Of a DNA stretch of 49,269 bases, positions 1 through 8,050 are shown piece by piece. Under the pieces are notes generated by a model, which searched no databases, was not told the DNA's origin, and worked only from the letters and a program-made list of their open reading frames with translations. How positions within the stretch are numbered: the stretch's first letter is position 1; every line of letters begins with the position of its first letter. The stretch lies in assembly GCA_019348135.1 (NCBI GenBank), contig JAHWJY010000007.1, forward strand, positions 1 to 49,269. Reading direction: 5' to 3'. Position numbers and translations under genes: made by a program. This DNA comes from Actinomycetota bacterium (GTDB lineage: Bacteria; Actinomycetota; Nitriliruptoria; Nitriliruptorales; Nitriliruptoraceae).

Positions 1-165
1 CTCGACGAGGTTCGGGATGAGGTCGTAGCGGCGCTGCAGCTCGGTCTCGACGTTGCTCCACGAGTCCCGGATGAGGTTGCGCTGCTCCACGAACCGGTTG
101 TAGCTCACCAGACCCCACAGGAGGACGACGAGGGCCAGCGCCCCCACCGCGTACAGGACCTCCAC
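1..165 (-). CDS. lemA: LemA family protein, N-terminal part (cut by window edge)
   Basis: Fifty-five codons are visible from a GTG start at 165, preceded by GGAGG at a normal distance; the gene runs off the left edge. The product starts with one hydrophobic segment (about residues 4-20) and continues into the LemA signature: NRFVEQRN, then SWSNVETELQRRYDLIPNLV. LemA proteins have a single N-terminal membrane helix and a soluble helical-bundle domain outside or inside the membrane; their molecular role is poorly defined. The next gene downstream in this direction lies outside the window. The gene upstream (209-898) is also a small membrane-anchored protein on the same strand, about 43 bases away, so the two could be co-transcribed. 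Confidence 0.85.
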   Translation of the reverse strand, partial: MEVLYAVGALALVVLLWGLVSYNRFVEQRNLIRDSWSNVETELQRRYDLIPNLVE

Positions 166-208
166 GTCCGCCTCCGAGCCCGGGCCGCCCCCGCGGCCTG
201 GTGGGAGG

Positions 209-898
209 CTAGTCCGGCAGCGGGTACAGCTCGCGTGCGACCGGCGGGATGCGCTCGACGAACTGCGCCAGCGCGTGGTGGAGGGTCAGCCACGAGCTCG
301 GCTCCAGCCGGTCGCAGATGGCGAGGACGTGGCTGCCGAAGACGTCGAACCGGAACTCGGTGCCGGCCATCAGCAGCCACTGCATCATGCGCGCGTCGAC
401 GAAGGCGTAGGCGAGGCGCTGGTCGCGGCACGTGACGTGCCAGCTGCGGTTGAAGTCGTCGGACTCGAACTGGAGGTCGCGCATCCCGACGGCGCCGCCG
501 ATGCGCGTGAGCGCCGACTCGGGCTTGAGCGTCATCCCGGGCCACCAGGCGTCGTCGACGATCGCGGTGCCGCAGGTGAAGTGCTCGTAGCGCCGCGAGC
601 GGTGGCCCTTGCTGTCGCGCGTCTCGTGCATGACCCAGAGGTCGAACAGCGCCACCGGCCTGCCGTCGAGCGTCCCGGTGATGACGTTCTCGACGCCTCG
701 GTCGTCGCCCCGCCGGAGGAAGCGGAAGGGCAGGCTGCCCACCCCGATCGCGTCCACGCGCGTGTAGGTCAGGCCGTACCGCTTGGCGAGCGCGAACAGG
801 GCCTCGCGTCGCTTGGCCTTCTGGTGGTGCTGCCACCACGCGAGCCCGGCGGCCACGGCACCGCCGAGGACGAGCAGGAGGAGGAAGGGGAGGTCCAT
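209..898 (-). CDS. Uncharacterised membrane-anchored protein
   Basis: A 229-residue protein starting at ATG 898. Residues 3-21 form one hydrophobic helix followed by a basic stretch (HHQKAKRR), so the bulk of the protein is probably cytoplasmic. The soluble part is rich in aromatic residues (WWPGMTLKPES, SWHVTCRDQRLAYAFVDARM) with no catalytic motif that I recognise. It resembles in size and layout the uncharacterised proteins often found beside LemA, but I cannot assign a named domain with confidence. It sits between lemA and nei on the same strand with short gaps (11 bases to nei), compatible with one transcription unit. Function unknown. Confidence 0.7.
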   Translation of the reverse strand: MDLPFLLLLVLGGAVAAGLAWWQHHQKAKRREALFALAKRYGLTYTRVDAIGVGSLPFRFLRRGDDRGVENVITGTLDGRPVALFDLWVMHETRDSKGHRSRRYEHFTCGTAIVDDAWWPGMTLKPESALTRIGGAVGMRDLQFESDDFNRSWHVTCRDQRLAYAFVDARMMQWLLMAGTEFRFDVFGSHVLAICDRLEPSSWLTLHHALAQFVERIPPVARELYPLPD

Positions 899-909
899 CG
901 CGCCGGACC

Positions 910-1743
910 CTAGGGGGCGGACGGGTCGGCGGAGGCGACCCCGGGCACGTGCCCGCCGGGCGGCTGGCACACCGGGCACCAGTAGGTGCCGCGCGCGTGC
1001 AGGCCGACCCGGGCGTAGGTGATCGGGGTGCCGCAGCGGCGGCAGGGTCGGCCCTCGCGTCCGTAGACCCACACGGTGCCGTCGGCCGCGCCCGGCACGG
1101 TCGTGCGGCGCACGGTGGCGAGGTTCGCCTCCAGCAGCCGGCTCGCGTCCTCCAGCATCGACCGGCGCACCTCGGTGGGGACGGCGGAGAGGGGGGTGCG
1201 GGGGTCGACGCCGTGGAGGAAGCAGACGTCGGACTTGTAGACGTTGCCGATGCCCGAGGCGACGCGCTGGTCGAGGAGGACGTCGGCGATCGGCGCGTCC
1301 GGCGGCGGGATGCTCGCCATCCGCTCCACGGCGCGGTCGAGGTCGGGCTCGGGCGCGGTGAGGTCGGGGCCGAGCCGGCGGAGCGTCGGGTGACGCTCGA
1401 CGGCGCCGGCGTCGAGCACCTCCACGACCGGCGCGTTGAAGCAGATGGCGACCGCCCCCGGCACGGCGACGAGGGCGCGCATCTGCGAGGCGGGGCGCTG
1501 CCAGCGCTCGCCCGGCCGGGCGAGGTGCCACGAGCCGGTCATCCGGAGGTGGGTGTGCAGCACGAACCCGTCCGAGAACCACACCAGGAGGTGCTTGCCG
1601 CGGGCCTCGATCCGCCCGATGGTGGCGCCGGCCCCGGGGAGCGGCGGTGGCAGCCGCGGTGCGTCGAACCGCTCCAGCCGGCGGCCGGCCAGCACGGCCC
1701 GCAGTCGGGCCGCGGCCCGGTGGATCGTGTCCCCCTCCGGCAT
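910..1743 (-). CDS. nei: Endonuclease VIII-like DNA glycosylase (Fpg/Nei family)
   Basis: A 277-residue base-excision repair glycosylase/AP lyase. After Met removal the N-terminal sequence is PEGDT, where Pro is the Schiff-base nucleophile and Glu the general acid; PEGDT rather than PELPE points to the Nei branch. The helix-two-turn-helix region is visible as LLDQRVASGIGNVYKSDVCF (about residues 157-176). The C-terminal zinc finger has four cysteines: CRRCGTPITY followed by TYWCPVCQ. It removes oxidised bases (pyrimidines in Nei enzymes) and cleaves the strand by beta/delta elimination. Length and motif order are normal for actinobacterial Nei proteins. A strong hairpin lies upstream at 1781-1808, separating it from the histone-like gene. 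Confidence 0.93.
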   Translation of the reverse strand: MPEGDTIHRAAARLRAVLAGRRLERFDAPRLPPPLPGAGATIGRIEARGKHLLVWFSDGFVLHTHLRMTGSWHLARPGERWQRPASQMRALVAVPGAVAICFNAPVVEVLDAGAVERHPTLRRLGPDLTAPEPDLDRAVERMASIPPPDAPIADVLLDQRVASGIGNVYKSDVCFLHGVDPRTPLSAVPTEVRRSMLEDASRLLEANLATVRRTTVPGAADGTVWVYGREGRPCRRCGTPITYARVGLHARGTYWCPVCQPPGGHVPGVASADPSAP

Positions 1744-1780
1744 CGCTCACGCCTCCGGTCGCGACGGTCGCCGAACGAGC

Positions 1781-1808
1781 GGACCCCCGGCGCGAGAGCC
1801 GGGGGTCC
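1781..1808. terminator. Strong hairpin downstream of the histone-fold gene
   Basis: A perfect 11-bp inverted repeat: GGACCCCCGGC, six-base loop GCGAGA, then GCCGGGGGTCC. It lies 18 bases past the stop codon of the minus-strand gene at 1826-2002 and upstream of nei. There is only a weak T-rich tail, as is common in GC-rich actinobacteria. It most likely ends the histone-fold transcript. Confidence 0.7.
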
Positions 1809-1825
1809 GTCGACGTGTCCTCGAC

Positions 1826-2002
1826 CTACAGGTCGTAGGGCCGCAGGGTCGAGCGCCCGTTCTCCTTCGCGCGCTTGGCAGCGTCGCGGAGGATCTGGTG
1901 CACCCGCTCGTTGAGTGCGTCGGCGAGGTTCCCGTCCATGCGCAGGTCGAGGCCCTTGACGGCCTCCTTGACCTTGCTCTGGACGACGACGGAATCGGCC
2001 AT
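1826..2002 (-). CDS. Single histone-fold protein (bacterial histone, about 58 aa)
   Basis: A 58-residue basic protein. Start ATG 2002 is chosen because GGAGG sits 8 bases upstream; an ATG at 2017 would add five residues but has no site. The layout fits a histone fold: short helix 1 (SKVKEAVKG), a loop, long central helix 2 (about residues 26-46, NLADALNERVHQILRDAAKR), then AKENGR, S-T-L, and R-P-Y-D-L, which corresponds to the conserved end of helix 2, loop 2 and a very short helix 3. The R-(S/T)-(L/V)-x-P-x-D-(L/V) ending is a hallmark of archaeal-type histones and of the short bacterial histones typified by Bdellovibrio Bd0055. Single gene with a possible -10 (TACATT near 2040) and its own terminator. 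Predicted to dimerise and bind DNA; assignment is from sequence pattern only. Confidence 0.75.
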   Translation of the reverse strand: MADSVVVQSKVKEAVKGLDLRMDGNLADALNERVHQILRDAAKRAKENGRSTLRPYDL

Positions 2003-2130
2003 GCTGTGTGCCTCCATGATCGGTAAGTGGTTCGAGAGCCAATGTAGGGGGTTCCAGAGGGGATTCCGAGGATGTCGGGGCACGCACGTCCGTGATACCC
2101 CTATTGCACCTCTCGTCCGGAAAGACGGGT

Positions 2131-5100
2131 TCAACGGCGCAGCGTGAAGCCGCGGTGCCCGGCGGTGAAGCCGGCGGCCTCGAGCCGCTCGGGCCAGACC
2201 GTGTCGTGGATCGGCTGGCCGTCGACCTTCGCGAGGTCGAGCTTGCGCAGCCGACCGCGGCGCACGAGGCCGGCCAGCGCGTCGAGCGCGACCGCCGCGT
2301 GGGCCTCGGTGGTCGGGAACGTGGCGACGCTGCGTGCGCCCCGCTCGAGGTAGAGCGCGGGCTCGCCGTCGACGAGCACGACGTACGCGCCGGCGGCCCG
2401 CGCGGGGCGGCCGTCGGACACGGGCCAGGCCAGCGCCGCGCCGTACGGCTGCGCGGGGTCGGTCGCGGCGAGCACGGCCACGTCGGGCCCGGCATCCTCG
2501 GGGACGTCGCGGTACGTGCGCATGCGGTCCACCGCGCCCGGCAGGGCGAACTGCGCCCCGCCGAGGCCCTCGACGAAGTAGCCGCGGCGCACCTGGCCGG
2601 TCTCCTCCATCGCCTTCAGCACCGGGTAGACCACGCTGAAACCGCCGAGGATCGCCTCTGCGCGCACGGATTCGCGCGTGACGACGCCGTGGCGCTCGAG
2701 CAGCTGCTCGGCCCTGGCGAGCGCGGCGGCCGTCGCCGGGGCCCGGTTGCCGCCGGGTGCGACGAGCCGCTCGGTCGAGGACCACCGGCCCGCCGCGGAC
2801 GCCGGCCCGAGCCGCCGGACCCGGCCCGGCCGCGGGCGTCCCCGGGTCGCCCGCGGCTTGCCGGCGAGGAGGCCACGGATCGGCGCGAACGTGTCGTTGG
2901 TGACCTCGCCGGCCCACACCAGGTCCCACAGCGCGTCCAGCACGAGCTGGTCGTCCGGGACGCCGGACGCCACCAGCAGGTCGGGCCAGAACGACGCGCC
3001 GGCGGCCGCGAGGTGCGTCCGGAGGGCGTCGTGCACCTCGCCAGCGGGGGGCTCTTCGGGCGGCTCGGGCGCGAGGAGGTGGGCCTGCTCGCGGAAGCAC
3101 AGGACGAGCCGACCGTCCGCGCTCCCGAGCGGCTCGGCCCCGAGCCACACGACCTCGCCGGTCGCGAGCAGCTGGTCGAGATCGGCAGGGGAGTACCCGG
3201 CCAGCCGGTCGGGGAGGACGTCGGCCTCGAGCACCGACGCCGGGACCGGGGCGCCCTGGAGCTGGCCCACCACCTCGACGAGCGCGTCCACCCCGCGCCG
3301 CGGCGGCCCGCCCACTCCGTGCCAGGCGGGGAGGAAGCGGCCGAGCGCCGGCCCGTCGACCGGCTCGACCTCACGGCGGAGCGCGGCCAGGGAGCGCCGA
3401 CGCAGGCGCCGCAGCACCTCGACGTCGATCCACTCGCGCTCGACGCCGCCCGGCCGGAACTCGCCCCGGAGCACGCGCTCGCCGGCCTCCAGGTGGAGCA
3501 GTGCCGCCTCGACCCGGGGGACCGGGATCCCCAGCCGTGACGCCACCGCCCGGGTGTGGAACGGCCCGTGGGTGCGGGCGTAGCGGGACACCAGGTCGGC
3601 GAGCGGGTCGTCGACCGGGTCGGTGAACGCGGCCGGCAGCCCCGGCGGGAGCGCCACCCCCACGGCGTCGCGCAGCCGGCTGGCGTCCTCCGCCGCCGCG
3701 ACGCGGTCCTCGTCGGCGACCCGCACCTGGATGGCGCGGCGCTCGTCGACGAGCTGGTCGACCCAGGCGCTGACCGCCTCGGCGTCGGCGTGCGACCGCG
3801 CGACGAGCTCGTCGAGGCTGAGGTCGCCGAGCCGGCGCAGGACGTCGGTGACCTCGTCGGCGCTGCGGGCGCGGCGGTCGTCGGTCAAGAGCTGCAGCTC
3901 GAGCTCGAGCTCGGCGAGCACGTCGGGGTCGATCAGCTCGCGCAGCTCGTCGCCACCGAGGAGCTCGCGCAGGAGGTCGCGGTCGAGCGCGAGGGCCGTG
4001 GCGCGGCGCTCGGCCAGCGGCGCGTCGTACTCGTACATGTACTGCCCGACCCAGCTGAACAGCAGCGACTGGGCGAACGGGGACGCGTGCTCGGTCGCCA
4101 CCGGCACGATGCGCACCTTGCGGGCGCGGAGGTCGGCGAGGAGCTGACGCAGGGCCGGCAGGTCGAAGACGTCGCGCAGCAGCTCGCGGGTGGTCTCGAG
4201 CAGGATCGGGAAGGTCGGGTACCGCGACGCGACCTGGAGGAGGTTGGCGGCGCGCTGGCGCTGCTGCCACAGCGCGGTCCGCTGGCCGGGACGGCGGCGG
4301 GGCAGCAGCAGGGCACGCCCCGCGGCCTCGCGGAACAGGGTCGTGAACAGCGCCGTGCCGGCGAGCTGGTCGACGACGAGGTGCTCGATCTCGTCCGGGT
4401 CGATCAGCAGCAGGTCGAGGTCGAGCTCGTCCTCGGCCTCCTGCAGGCGGATGACGATGCCGTCGTCGGACCACAGGAGCTCCGGGTCGAAGCCGGCCTC
4501 CGTGAGCCGTCGCTCGAGCGCCATCGCCCAGGGCGCGTGCACCTGGGCCCCGAACGGCGACAGGAGCACGACCCGCCAGTCGCCGATCTCGTCGCGGAAG
4601 CGCTCGACGACGATGGTGTGGTCGTCGGGCACCGCGGACGCCTCGCGCTGCTCCTCCAGGTAGGCGACGAGGTTGTCGGCCGCCCACGCGTCGAGGCCGG
4701 AGCGTTCCTGGAGGTGGCGGACCGCCCGGTCGCGGTCGCCGTCGGCGGAGGCCAGCACCTCGCGGACGAACGCCCCGAGCGCCTGGCCGAGCTCGAAGGG
4801 ACGGCCGGGGCCGTCGCCGTGCCAGAACGGCATCTTGCCCGGCTGGCCCGGCGCCGGCGTGACGACGACCCGTTCGTGGGTGATGTCCTCGATGCGCCAG
4901 GTCGACGCGCCGAGCAGGAACGTCTCGCCGACGCGGGACTCGTGGACCATCTCCTCGTCGAGCTCGCCGACGCGGGTGCCGTCGGGGAGGAACACGCCGA
5001 AGAGGCCGCGGTCGGGGATCGTGCCGGGGTTGGTCACGGCGAGGCGCTGCGCCCCGGGGCGGCCGCGGATGGTCGAGGTGACCCGGTCCCACACGATGCG

Positions 5101-6711
5101 GGGGCGGAGCTCCGCGAACTCGTCGCTGGGGTACCGGCCGGCGAGGAGGTCGAGCACGTTGTGCAGCACCTCGGCGGTCAGGTCCGCGAACGGCGCCGCC
5201 CGCCGGGCGGTGGCGAGGAGGTCGTCGACGGTCCAGTCGTCCATCGCCGACATCGCGACGACGTGCTGGGCGAGGACGTCGATCGGGGTGCGCGGGTAGC
5301 GGGTCTCCTCGATGAGCCCGGCGTGCATGCGCTCGACGACGACCGCCATCTCGACGAGGTCGCCGCGGTACTTGGGGAAGAGCTTGCCGCGGGAGGGCTG
5401 ACCCACCTGGTGCCCGGAGCGGCCGATGCGCTGCAGGCCCCGACTGACCGCACCGGGGGACTCGACCTGCACGACCAGGTCGACCGCGCCCATGTCGATG
5501 CCGAGCTCGAGGCTCGACGTGGCGACGAGGCCGCGCAGGCGACCGCCCTTGAGCTCGTCCTCGATCCGCAGCCGGCGCTCCCGCGACAGCGACCCGTGGT
5601 GGGCCATGACGAGCTCCGGCACGGGCTCGGTGACGATCGCGAGCGCCGCGTCGGACTCCGGGTCGATGCCGGCCTCCCGGAGCTTCTCGGCCCGCACCCG
5701 CAGCGCGTGCAGCTCGTTCAGCCGTGCCGCGAGCCGCTCGGAGAGGCGCCGCGCGTTGACGAAGATCAGGGTCGACCGGTGCTCGAGGACGAGGTCGAGC
5801 AGCCGCGGGTGCATCGCGGGCCAGATGCTGCGACGCGTCGGCCCCCCGGCGGCCGGGCCCGACAGCGGGTCCTCCTCGACGGTGCCGAGCGCGGCCATGT
5901 CCTCGACCGGGACGATGACCTCGAGGTCGAGCTCCTTGCGGATGCCGGCGTCGACGATCGTCACCGGGCGTTCGCGCGGCCGGGCGTCGGGGTCGTGCGG
6001 GGCGCGGGCCTCGAAGCCGCCGAGGAACCGGGCGACCTCCTCGAGCGGACGCTGGGTCGCGGACAGCGCGATCCGCTGGGGCGGACGGCGGTCGGGGTCG
6101 GCCTCGCCGAGCCCGTCGGCCCCACCCCGCAGGACCTCCTCCTCGAGCCGCTCGAGCGACAGCGCCAGGTGGGTGCCGCGCTTCGTCGGGGCGAGCGCGT
6201 GGATCTCGTCGATGATCACGACCTCGACGCTGCGCAGCACCGACCGTGCCTGCGACGTGAGCATCAGGTAGAGCGACTCGGGCGTGGTGATGAGCACGTC
6301 CGGGGGCGTGCGCGCGATCCGCTGCCGCTCCGCGGCGGGCGTGTCGCCGGTCCGGACGCCCACCGTGGGCTCGTGGACCTCGACCCCGAGCCGTTCGCCG
6401 GCGAGCGAGATCCCACGCAGCGGTGCGCGGAGGTTGCGGTCGACGTCGACCGCCAGCGCCCGCAACGGCGAGACGTAGACGACCCGCAGACGCTCGTCCT
6501 TCGCCGGCACCGGGGAGGTCATCAGGCGGTCGATGGCCCACAGGAACGCGGTCAGCGTCTTGCCGGAGCCGGTCGGGGCGAGGATGAGGGTGTGCTGGCC
6601 GTCGGCGATCGCCGGCCACCCCTGTGCCTGGGCAGCGGTGGGCGCCGCGAAGGTGGTGCGGAACCACTCGCGGACGGGCTCGCTGAAGCGCTCCAGCACG
6701 TCGTCGGGCAT
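2131..6711 (-). CDS. lhr: Lhr-type ATP-dependent superfamily 2 helicase, long form
   Basis: A 1526-residue helicase; start ATG 6711 (MPDDVLERF) matches the usual beginning of the family, though the frame is open 63 bases further. Helicase motifs: Walker A APTGSGKT (45-52), motif Ib TTPESLYLML, motif II DEIH (168-171), motif III LSATQ, motif V VATSSLELGIDMG, motif VI QRIGRSGH. These are followed by the winged-helix and Lhr-specific core region, and a long C-terminal extension with WDLVWAGEVTNDTF and WSSTERLV, as in full-length mycobacterial and enterobacterial Lhr. Lhr unwinds RNA-DNA and DNA duplexes 3'-5' and is linked to DNA repair; in mycobacteria it belongs to a mitomycin-inducible response. 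Its shared strand with nei is compatible with a repair role, but the histone gene between them has its own signals. Confidence 0.95.
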   Translation of the reverse strand: MPDDVLERFSEPVREWFRTTFAAPTAAQAQGWPAIADGQHTLILAPTGSGKTLTAFLWAIDRLMTSPVPAKDERLRVVYVSPLRALAVDVDRNLRAPLRGISLAGERLGVEVHEPTVGVRTGDTPAAERQRIARTPPDVLITTPESLYLMLTSQARSVLRSVEVVIIDEIHALAPTKRGTHLALSLERLEEEVLRGGADGLGEADPDRRPPQRIALSATQRPLEEVARFLGGFEARAPHDPDARPRERPVTIVDAGIRKELDLEVIVPVEDMAALGTVEEDPLSGPAAGGPTRRSIWPAMHPRLLDLVLEHRSTLIFVNARRLSERLAARLNELHALRVRAEKLREAGIDPESDAALAIVTEPVPELVMAHHGSLSRERRLRIEDELKGGRLRGLVATSSLELGIDMGAVDLVVQVESPGAVSRGLQRIGRSGHQVGQPSRGKLFPKYRGDLVEMAVVVERMHAGLIEETRYPRTPIDVLAQHVVAMSAMDDWTVDDLLATARRAAPFADLTAEVLHNVLDLLAGRYPSDEFAELRPRIVWDRVTSTIRGRPGAQRLAVTNPGTIPDRGLFGVFLPDGTRVGELDEEMVHESRVGETFLLGASTWRIEDITHERVVVTPAPGQPGKMPFWHGDGPGRPFELGQALGAFVREVLASADGDRDRAVRHLQERSGLDAWAADNLVAYLEEQREASAVPDDHTIVVERFRDEIGDWRVVLLSPFGAQVHAPWAMALERRLTEAGFDPELLWSDDGIVIRLQEAEDELDLDLLLIDPDEIEHLVVDQLAGTALFTTLFREAAGRALLLPRRRPGQRTALWQQRQRAANLLQVASRYPTFPILLETTRELLRDVFDLPALRQLLADLRARKVRIVPVATEHASPFAQSLLFSWVGQYMYEYDAPLAERRATALALDRDLLRELLGGDELRELIDPDVLAELELELQLLTDDRRARSADEVTDVLRRLGDLSLDELVARSHADAEAVSAWVDQLVDERRAIQVRVADEDRVAAAEDASRLRDAVGVALPPGLPAAFTDPVDDPLADLVSRYARTHGPFHTRAVASRLGIPVPRVEAALLHLEAGERVLRGEFRPGGVEREWIDVEVLRRLRRRSLAALRREVEPVDGPALGRFLPAWHGVGGPPRRGVDALVEVVGQLQGAPVPASVLEADVLPDRLAGYSPADLDQLLATGEVVWLGAEPLGSADGRLVLCFREQAHLLAPEPPEEPPAGEVHDALRTHLAAAGASFWPDLLVASGVPDDQLVLDALWDLVWAGEVTNDTFAPIRGLLAGKPRATRGRPRPGRVRRLGPASAAGRWSSTERLVAPGGNRAPATAAALARAEQLLERHGVVTRESVRAEAILGGFSVVYPVLKAMEETGQVRRGYFVEGLGGAQFALPGAVDRMRTYRDVPEDAGPDVAVLAATDPAQPYGAALAWPVSDGRPARAAGAYVVLVDGEPALYLERGARSVATFPTTEAHAAVALDALAGLVRRGRLRKLDLAKVDGQPIHDTVWPERLEAAGFTAGHRGFTLRR

Positions 6712-6838
6712 CCCGCGGACGGTACCGGGCACGCGCGACACCCCGGGTGGCGGCGCCCGACCGACGCTCCGCAACGGGCGGAACGGGCGTCACGGACGGC
6801 GACCACGACCTCGCGAAACGTGGGACAGGGTGGGACAG

Positions 6839-7636
6839 ATGTCCTACGATGCGCCCGGATGGGTGGTCGACGGACGGAGCCGGGGCGTGGCCGCAGAGCC
6901 AGTGGATGCCGGGCCGGCACGCGACCTCGCGGCCGAGCAGGCGGCCCTTCGCGAGGTCCGCGAGCGGGTGATGAACGTCGTCGGCCACGCGCTGCGGACG
7001 CCCATGGCGACCGTCCGCGGCCAGGCCGAGGTCCTCGCCCGCACCACCGACGAGGCACAGCGGACCCAGCTCGTCGAGGGACTGCTGCGCAACACCCGCC
7101 GGCTCGAGCGTCTCCTCGACGACGTCCTCGTGGCCGCCGGCATCGAGACCCGCCTGCCGGTGCGCGCGCCCGAGGACGTGCGGCTCGCCGACGCCGTGCA
7201 GGTCGCCTGGGCCGAGCTCGGCTCCGACCGGCCGCTCGACGTCACCGCGGATCCCGCGGCCACCGCGCGCGTGGCCCCGGACGCGCTCCGCTGGATGCTC
7301 CACCACCTGCTGGACAACGTCGTGCGCTACGGCGACGGGCCCGTGGAGGTCAGCATCCGCGTCCTCGGCGAGCGCGCGACCCTCACCGTCGGCGGGGCCG
7401 GGCCGCAGCTGTCGCCGGGCGACCTCGCCAACGCCTTCGAGCTGTTCTACCGCGGCGAGCACGCCGTGATGCGCTCCGGTGACCGGATGGGGGTCGGGCT
7501 CCCGGTGGCCCGTCGGCTCGCCGAGTTCATGCGCGGCTCGGTGTCGCTCGAGCCGCGCCGGGACGGCGGCGCCGTCGCGGTCGTCATGTTGCCCACGCGC
7601 GAGGCCCCTACCGACCCGGGTCGGGTCGACCGCTGA
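6839..7636 (+). CDS. Soluble sensor histidine kinase
   Basis: A 265-residue kinase with no membrane segment. The dimerisation/phosphoacceptor helix has H50 in VVGHALRTPM, a close match to the usual HELRTPL box. The ATPase domain has the N box (LLDNVVRYG, N160), a G2-like box (GVGLPVARRL, near 219-227) and FELFYRGEH. The usual DxGxG of the G1 box is replaced by VGGAGPQLSP, so nucleotide binding may be altered. The N-terminal 35 residues carry no recognised input domain. The stop overlaps the ATG of the receiver gene at 7636, so the two form a kinase-regulator pair. Upstream is a direct repeat of GTGGGACAG just before the start; no clear GGAGG is seen. Confidence 0.88.
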   Translation: MSYDAPGWVVDGRSRGVAAEPVDAGPARDLAAEQAALREVRERVMNVVGHALRTPMATVRGQAEVLARTTDEAQRTQLVEGLLRNTRRLERLLDDVLVAAGIETRLPVRAPEDVRLADAVQVAWAELGSDRPLDVTADPAATARVAPDALRWMLHHLLDNVVRYGDGPVEVSIRVLGERATLTVGGAGPQLSPGDLANAFELFYRGEHAVMRSGDRMGVGLPVARRLAEFMRGSVSLEPRRDGGAVAVVMLPTREAPTDPGRVDR

Positions 7637-8025
7637 TGGCGATGCCCCCGTTGCGCGTCCTCGTCGTGGACGACGACATCGACTTCCGACTCCTCCTGTC
7701 GGTGCAGCTCGACCTGGACGACGCGCTGCAGGTGGTCGGCTCCGCCGGCGACGGCGTCGAGGCCATCGAGATGGTCGCCGCCGACCCGCCCGACGTCGTC
7801 GCGATGGACCTCCTCATGCCGCGCATGAACGGCTTCGAGGCGATCGAGTCGCTGCGCGCGTCGCACCCGCAGGTCGGCCTCGTCGCCTACACCGCCGTGG
7901 CCGGGACCTACGCGCGGCAGCAGACCCAACGGCTCGGTGTCGAGCTGGTGCTGAAGAGCGGCGAGCAGACCGAGCTGGTGGCCGCCCTGCTGCGCGCGGC
8001 GGACCGGGCGGCCGCGCCCTCCTGA
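7636..8025 (+). CDS. Single-domain response regulator (receiver)
   Basis: A 129-residue receiver domain without an output domain. The acidic pocket is D12-D14, the phosphoacceptor is D58 in VAMDLLMP, the conserved Thr is T86 in VAYTA and the Lys is K107 in LVLKSGE. It is translationally coupled to the histidine kinase just upstream through a TGATG overlap. As a stand-alone receiver it must act through protein contacts; the divergent HD-GYP/PAS gene ending 26 bases away is an obvious candidate partner, but this is inference. Confidence 0.9.
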   Translation: MAMPPLRVLVVDDDIDFRLLLSVQLDLDDALQVVGSAGDGVEAIEMVAADPPDVVAMDLLMPRMNGFEAIESLRASHPQVGLVAYTAVAGTYARQQTQRLGVELVLKSGEQTELVAALLRAADRAAAPS

Positions 8026-8050
8026 GCCGCCTCCGCCACGTGGCGGACGG

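Noticed and set aside
3371-7482. Very long open frames (over 1300 codons) on both strands overlapping lhr and the kinase gene
   Set aside because: Extremely rich in Arg/Pro or in Gly/Arg/Asp, no motifs, and they mirror the third-position GC bias of lhr; shadow frames.
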